64,000 bases of DNA from Pontibacter qinzhouensis (lineage in GTDB: Bacteria; Bacteroidota; Bacteroidia; Cytophagales; Hymenobacteraceae), in the NCBI RefSeq assembly GCF_008017455.1, contig NZ_VRTY01000010.1:1-64000 (forward strand), given 5' to 3'. This document shows positions 57,332-64,000 of the stretch, piece after piece. Under the pieces are notes generated by a model. That model made no database searches. It saw only the letters and a list, made by a program, of their open reading frames with translations, and was not told the origin of the DNA. A program made the position numbers and the translations under genes. The first letter of the stretch is position 1. Every line of letters starts with the position of its first letter.

Positions 57332-58254
57332 AAATCCAGCACCCCTTCCTTCAGCGCGTAGGCCGATACGCGAATTTCGTTCAGCTGGTATTGTTGCAGC
57401 ACAAAATCTATGACAATGCCGGCTACTACAATCATATCGACGCGCATCTCCAGCATGCCGGGTATGGCCAGGCGTTGGGTGTGGTTCTTAGTGAGAAGTT
57501 GGTGGTAAATCTGGTAGAAATCTGCTACAGCCAGCGCAGATGCGGGTGGGGGAGAAGCTTCTTTGCGCCAGGTGTTGCCTTTGCTTTGGGCATCTATGTC
57601 GCAAAGGGTGTCGAAGGTGCCGGAAGAGCCGACTAATACCGTTGGCCGATGTATGGCAATGGCCTCAGAGAGTGGCTGCAGTTTTTCCTGCAGAAAAGCC
57701 TTTTCTGCTGCTATACTGTTAGCCGAAATCGGGTCCTGCTGAAAGAACTTGTCCATGAGGCGCTGTGCTCCGATTTCAAAGCTTTTTTTCCAGAAGATCT
57801 GGTGCACGTTGCAGATGATGAACTCCACACTGCCGCCGCCTATGTCTATAACCAGCGAGGTTGCCTCATCCAGCACACCGGCCGCTCTTACGCCGTAGTA
57901 AATCAGTTCTGCTTCCCGATCGCCATCTATTACCTCCACCTGTATGCCGGTCTGCTGCAGAATGTCCTGCACAAAAGCTTCGCCGTTGGCCGCGTTGCGC
58001 ACCATGCTGGTCGCCATGGCCCGTACCACGCGCACCTGGTGCTCCTCCATCTGCCTCCTGAAATCCTGTAGCGTATCTAAAGCACGTGCATAGGCCGCAG
58101 GCGCAATAGCACCGCTGCTGATGCCGCCCTGCCCCAGCCGCACCGGCACCTTTATCTTCACCAGGTCTGTTAAAGCGCCAGCTGCACCAACTTCCGTTAT
58201 CTGCAGGTGAAATGTATTCGTGCCCATATCGATGAGAGCTATTCTTTTGTCCAT
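57316..58254 (-). CDS. Ppx/GppA-family exopolyphosphatase/pppGpp phosphohydrolase
   Basis: This 312-residue member of the ASKHA fold removes phosphate from polyphosphate chains or pppGpp. The start at 58254 (MDKRIALIDMGTNTFHLQI) places the phosphate-1 motif at the N-terminus. A longer frame to 58323 would translate the upstream GAATGAGT tract and is rejected. Other blocks are VVRAMATSMVRNAANGEAFV, EAELIYYGVR, the phosphate-2 motif VIDIGGGSVEFIIC, and VGSSGTFDTL. It lacks the C-terminal HD-like domain of longer Ppx proteins. The last codons and the stop lie in a simple-repeat tract. No ppk gene is nearby. Confidence 0.9.
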   Translation of the reverse strand: MDKRIALIDMGTNTFHLQITEVGAAGALTDLVKIKVPVRLGQGGISSGAIAPAAYARALDTLQDFRRQMEEHQVRVVRAMATSMVRNAANGEAFVQDILQQTGIQVEVIDGDREAELIYYGVRAAGVLDEATSLVIDIGGGSVEFIICNVHQIFWKKSFEIGAQRLMDKFFQQDPISANSIAAEKAFLQEKLQPLSEAIAIHRPTVLVGSSGTFDTLCDIDAQSKGNTWRKEASPPPASALAVADFYQIYHQLLTKNHTQRLAIPGMLEMRVDMIVVAGIVIDFVLQQYQLNEIRVSAYALKEGVLDLILSE

Positions 58255-58259
58255 TTCCG

Positions 58260-58283
58260 GAATGAGTGAATGAGTGAATAAGT
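58260..58283. repeat. GAATGAGT tract upstream of the Ppx/GppA gene
   Basis: Three tandem 8-bp units (GAATGAGT, GAATGAGT, GAATAAGT) lie five bases upstream of the start codon on the minus strand, so they would be in its 5' UTR or promoter. Confidence 0.7.
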
Positions 58284-58350
58284 GGTTGAGCGAAAGAGAG
58301 TATTTAGAAAGCCTCTGTAACATAAAATAGTATTTGCCGGGGCAACGCCG

Positions 58351-58407
58351 GATTATTCCAATGAAAAAGGCCTTCCAAAGAAAAAGTGGGCAAAACCAGC
58401 CAAGGGT
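58351..58407 (+). repeat. Dispersed 58-bp intergenic repeat, copy 9 (orientation A)
   Basis: It begins GATTATTCCAATGAAAAA, has the core GGCCTTCCAAAG, and ends CAGCCAAGGGTT. It is in the 222-bp gap between two minus-strand genes. Confidence 0.78.
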
Positions 58408-58476
58408 TAGTCACGACAATAGACCTTTCTACAACACTCGTGTCTAAAATCTACTATCTAGCATCTAAAATATAAT

Positions 58477-59361
58477 TCAGGATTTAAACCTGAAAAACGT
58501 CCCCAGCGGCAGCTTCCGCTCGCCTTTGTCCTGCAGGTAAATTTCGCCTAACTCTTCGTTTTTAATTTGCGCTCCAAAAGTCTGGTGCATCAGGTTCTCC
58601 AAAATCAGGGCCGAGAAGCCGAGGGAGTAGAGGTTGATGAGCAGGAAATAATCGGTTTTGTCGAGCATCTGGTGGCAGAGCTTTATGAGTTCGTTCAGTT
58701 CGTCTTCCAGCTGCCACTTTTCGCCGTTCGGGCCTCGGCCATAGGCGGGCGGGTCTAATATAATGCCGTTGTAGGTGTTGCCGCGCTTCACCTCACGCCG
58801 GGCAAATTTCATGGCATCTTCCACAATCCAGCGAATGTTGTCGAGGTTGCTGGCTTCCATGTTGTCGCGGGCCCAGAAGTTCACCTGCTTTATAGAGTCG
58901 AGGTGCGTAATATCGGCTCCGGCTGCTTTGGCTGCCAGCGAGGCGGCACCGGTGTAGGCAAACATGTTCAGTACCTTCGGCGGCTTAGTTTTCAGGTTGC
59001 GGGTGGTGTCGTAAATAAACTGCCAGTTAGCATCCTGCTCCGGGAATAGCCCCACATGCTTAAACGACGAGAGCCCCAGCCGGAAACGCAGCTGCATGTC
59101 TTTGTACCGGTAATTGATGTGCCACTGTTCCGGCATTCCTTTTTTCAGCTGCCACTGGCCTTTTTCGGAGCTGCCTTTGTCGCGCTTAAAAACGGCTTGT
59201 GCCATGCGTTGCCACTCCTGCTCCGGCAGGTGCTTGTCCCAGATGGCCTGCGGCTCGGGGCGCGCCACATAATAGCTGCCGAAGCGCTCCAGTTTCTCGA
59301 AGTTTCCGGAGTCTACTAATTCGTAATCAGGCCAGTTTTCGGATGTTAAAAAGGAATACAT
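58477..59361 (-). CDS. Class I SAM-dependent methyltransferase, RlmI-like
   Basis: This 294-residue protein is a probable RNA methyltransferase of the RlmI/YccW group. The SAM motif is VLNMFAYTGAASLAAKAAGA, followed by the acidic ITHLDSIKQ segment. The catalytic-type motif is IILDPPAYGRGPNGEKW. The N-terminal third, which lacks a clear PUA domain, distinguishes it from E. coli RlmI. The 23S position it might modify is unknown. It is divergent from dapF with a 106-bp gap. Confidence 0.85.
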   Translation of the reverse strand: MYSFLTSENWPDYELVDSGNFEKLERFGSYYVARPEPQAIWDKHLPEQEWQRMAQAVFKRDKGSSEKGQWQLKKGMPEQWHINYRYKDMQLRFRLGLSSFKHVGLFPEQDANWQFIYDTTRNLKTKPPKVLNMFAYTGAASLAAKAAGADITHLDSIKQVNFWARDNMEASNLDNIRWIVEDAMKFARREVKRGNTYNGIILDPPAYGRGPNGEKWQLEDELNELIKLCHQMLDKTDYFLLINLYSLGFSALILENLMHQTFGAQIKNEELGEIYLQDKGERKLPLGTFFRFKS

Positions 59362-59467
59362 ATCTTTGTGAATTATTTCTGACAGTGTGTACTATTCGGT
59401 AAAAGTACTACTATTACTGCTAACCTGAAAAAATGCACGTTAGAGCTGTTTTAATTGTTACAGATAC

Positions 59468-60241
59468 ATGGCAATAAGCTTTTTTAAATACCAGGGCACG
59501 GGCAACGACTTCGTGATGGTCGACAACCGGAAACACAATTTCCCTGCAGATGATGAGCAACTGGTGAAGCGCCTGTGCGACCGCCGCATGGGTGTTGGGG
59601 CCGATGGCCTGATCCTGTTGCAGGACCACTCCGCCTACGACTTCGAAATGGTGTATTACAACGCCGATGGCCGCATAGGCTCTATGTGTGGCAACGGTGC
59701 CCGCTGCACCGTTCGCTTTGCCCGCCACCTGGGCGTAATTGAGGATGTGGCCTGTTTCCTGGCTGCAGACGGCGAGCACCAGGCCAGCGTAGAGCGCGAC
59801 CTGATACACCTGAAGATGAACGATGTACATGGCGTAGAGAAAATCGGGGATGATTATTACCTGAACACCGGTTCGCCGCATTATGTACGGTTCGTAGACG
59901 ATGTGCAGGCGCTGGATGTGTACAAAGAAGGAAAAGCTATTCGGTATAACGAGCGTTTTGCTGAGGTCGGAACTAATGTGAACTTTATTCAGCAGCTATC
60001 AGGAAATGAGTTTTTTGTGCGCACCTACGAGCGTGGCGTGGAAGACGAAACACTTTCTTGTGGAACTGGCGTAACGGCTTGTGCTTTGGTGGCAGGTTTG
60101 CGGGGCATAAGCGGACCGGTAAAAATCAAAACCCTTGGCGGAGACCTGGAAGTGAGGTTTCAGCACGAAGACGACAATTTTCACCACATAAAATTAATCG
60201 GGCCGGCTAAGCAGGTGTTTACGGGTACGGTAGCTCTCTAA
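59468..60241 (+). CDS. dapF: Diaminopimelate epimerase
   Basis: The enzyme converts LL- to meso-diaminopimelate for lysine and peptidoglycan. The 257-residue protein has FFKYQGTGNDFVMVDN, the first catalytic Cys in SMCGNGARC (C74), and the second in LSCGTGVTA. Both active-site cysteines are intact. A TATCTTTG at 59361-59368 is a possible -7 element about 100 bp upstream. A GNAT gene follows after 22 bp. Confidence 0.97.
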   Translation: MAISFFKYQGTGNDFVMVDNRKHNFPADDEQLVKRLCDRRMGVGADGLILLQDHSAYDFEMVYYNADGRIGSMCGNGARCTVRFARHLGVIEDVACFLAADGEHQASVERDLIHLKMNDVHGVEKIGDDYYLNTGSPHYVRFVDDVQALDVYKEGKAIRYNERFAEVGTNVNFIQQLSGNEFFVRTYERGVEDETLSCGTGVTACALVAGLRGISGPVKIKTLGGDLEVRFQHEDDNFHHIKLIGPAKQVFTGTVAL

Positions 60242-60263
60242 CCAATACTTAACCCAGATCGAT

Positions 60264-60779
60264 ATGTTACTGAAGTCAGACCACACGTACCTCCGCGCTT
60301 TAGAACCTGTCGATCTGGATTTTTTATACACCCTCGAAAACGATACCAGGGTGTGGCAGGTAGGCAACACACTTATGCCGTACTCCAGGTTTGTGCTGGA
60401 GCAGTACCTCGAAAATGCCGCGCTCGATATTTTCACCGTAAAGCAACTGCGCCTTGTTATCTGCACCCACAACCATAAGGCTGTAGGCGCTATTGATCTT
60501 TTCGATTTTGAACCGCTACACCAACGAGCCGGGATAGGTATTGTAATTGCCGGACCCGAACGAGGCAAAGGTTATGCTGCGGAGGCACTGCAGGTACTAT
60601 TAGAATATGGCAGACAGATTTTGCAGCTTCACCAGGTCTATTGCTCTGTTACGGCCGATAACGAGGCAAGCCTGCACCTTTTTCAGAAAGCAGGTTTTGC
60701 AGAAATCGGTGTGCGAAGACAGTGGCTGCGAACCCCAACTGGTTGGCAGGATGTTGTTGATTTTCAGAAGCTGCTGTAG
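60264..60779 (+). CDS. GNAT-family N-acetyltransferase
   Basis: This 171-residue GNAT protein resembles the SpeG/RimJ-type subgroup. The acetyl-CoA motif A is GIGIVIAGPERGKGYAAEAL, followed by VYCSVTADNEASLHLFQKAG. The start follows dapF by 22 bp and the pair may be co-transcribed. The acceptor substrate cannot be inferred. Confidence 0.9.
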   Translation: MLLKSDHTYLRALEPVDLDFLYTLENDTRVWQVGNTLMPYSRFVLEQYLENAALDIFTVKQLRLVICTHNHKAVGAIDLFDFEPLHQRAGIGIVIAGPERGKGYAAEALQVLLEYGRQILQLHQVYCSVTADNEASLHLFQKAGFAEIGVRRQWLRTPTGWQDVVDFQKLL

Positions 60780-60846
60780 AAGAGACACAAGACTTTTCAG
60801 CACAAGGTTTAAGAATAGGTTAGGTTGCCGACTTCGGTAGAAAACA

Positions 60847-60904
60847 AATTATTCTAATAAAAACGTCCTTCCAAAGGGTATTTGCCTTCCTTTCAGCCAA
60901 GGGT
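60847..60904 (+). repeat. Dispersed 58-bp intergenic repeat, copy 10 (orientation A)
   Basis: It begins AATTATTCTAATAAAAAC, has the core GTCCTTCCAAAGGGTATTTG, and ends CAGCCAAGGGT. Confidence 0.78.
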
Positions 60905-61120
60905 ATCTAACCTCCAACCCAACCAGCCAAACATAAATCTCTCTCAAAAAGAACTTCTGCCACATTGCCCCTTGTTACCAATATTGTCAGGAGAGAGGCA
61001 AGCTGCTGCAAATGAAAAACAAGCAGGGTTTTGTCTTTCGGAAAATCTGACAGATATCAGTTTAAATCTCAAGTTGGTATTGTTTTCGTACTGATAGTAA
61101 GATATATCAGAAAAACACCT

Positions 61121-61128
61121 TATTTTTG
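61121..61128 (+). promoter_or_regulatory. Candidate -7 element for secA
   Basis: TATTTTTG matches TAnnTTTG and is 43 bp before the secA ATG. No convincing -33 box was found. Confidence 0.5.
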
Positions 61129-61171
61129 ACGATATTGCGGTTAAAGATATTCATTTAAATACTCCTATAGA

Positions 61172-64000
<2,829 letters not shown>

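Larger units (their letters stand above)
60780..61171. other. Intergenic region upstream of secA
   Basis: About 390 bp contain dispersed repeat copy 10 (60847-60904) and a -7 match (61121-61128). A 70-codon ORF from 60882 overlaps the repeat and is not credible. Confidence 0.6.

Noticed and set aside
58255-58323. Longer N-terminus of the Ppx/GppA protein
   Set aside because: The extra 23 codons translate the GAATGAGT tract; family proteins begin at the phosphate-1 motif shortly after the chosen Met.
60882-61094. 70-codon ORF before secA
   Set aside because: It begins inside dispersed repeat copy 10 and has no coding character.

Overview
The window looks like a chromosomal segment of a Bacteroidota bacterium, most likely order Cytophagales and close to Hymenobacteraceae (Pontibacter-like). 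The phylum call rests on several signals. There are repeated TAnnTTTG -7 promoter elements. Shine-Dalgarno sequences are almost absent. The kinase is a periplasmic-propeller/Y_Y_Y type paired with a LytTR regulator. A DUF3467 gene lies between rpoC and rpsL, and carA and eno follow rplQ. The genus is a guess from protein flavour, not a search result.

Left flank (1-16.0 kb). It opens with the 3' end of ahcY, convergent with a two-component pair (LytTR regulator and a 997-residue propeller kinase). Next come two envelope glycosyltransferases (GT2, GT9) and a run of ECF sigma, zinc anti-sigma, gmk and nadD. A DUF4177-like small protein, an FkbM methyltransferase, frr-pyrH, a biotin carrier protein and an M1 aminopeptidase lipoprotein complete this flank.

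Core (16.0-50.4 kb). A nearly uninterrupted translation/transcription block starts with tRNA-Tyr, tRNA-Gly, tRNA-Thr and tuf. It continues with tRNA-Trp, secE, nusG, rplKAJL, rpoBC and a DUF3467 gene. The str genes plus rpsJ follow, then the S10, spc and alpha clusters (rplC to rplQ with secY, map, infA, rpmJ and rpoA). carA, eno and a DivIC/FtsB-like gene close it. Promoters are visible before tRNA-Tyr, tRNA-Trp, rpsL, rplC and rpsH. Hairpin terminators follow tuf, rplL, rpsJ, rplQ and eno. The short genes rpmD and rpmJ are included.

Right flank (50.4-64 kb). This holds an HscA-type Hsp70, a small membrane protein, an Ldh_2-family dehydrogenase, a large secreted repeat-rich protein of unknown function, a Ppx/GppA phosphatase, an RlmI-like methyltransferase, dapF, a GNAT acetyltransferase and secA, which runs off the end.

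The most striking unexplained element is a dispersed intergenic repeat of about 58 bp. Ten copies (five in each orientation) lie in the spacers of both flanks and none in the ribosomal core. Other points of note are an anti-sigma factor whose Cys/His spacing equals that recalled for RsrA, period-8 simple repeats bordering the Ppx/GppA gene, overlapping terminator/promoter junctions, and an isolated strong Shine-Dalgarno before rplF. I saw no CRISPR array, transposase, prophage or rRNA gene.
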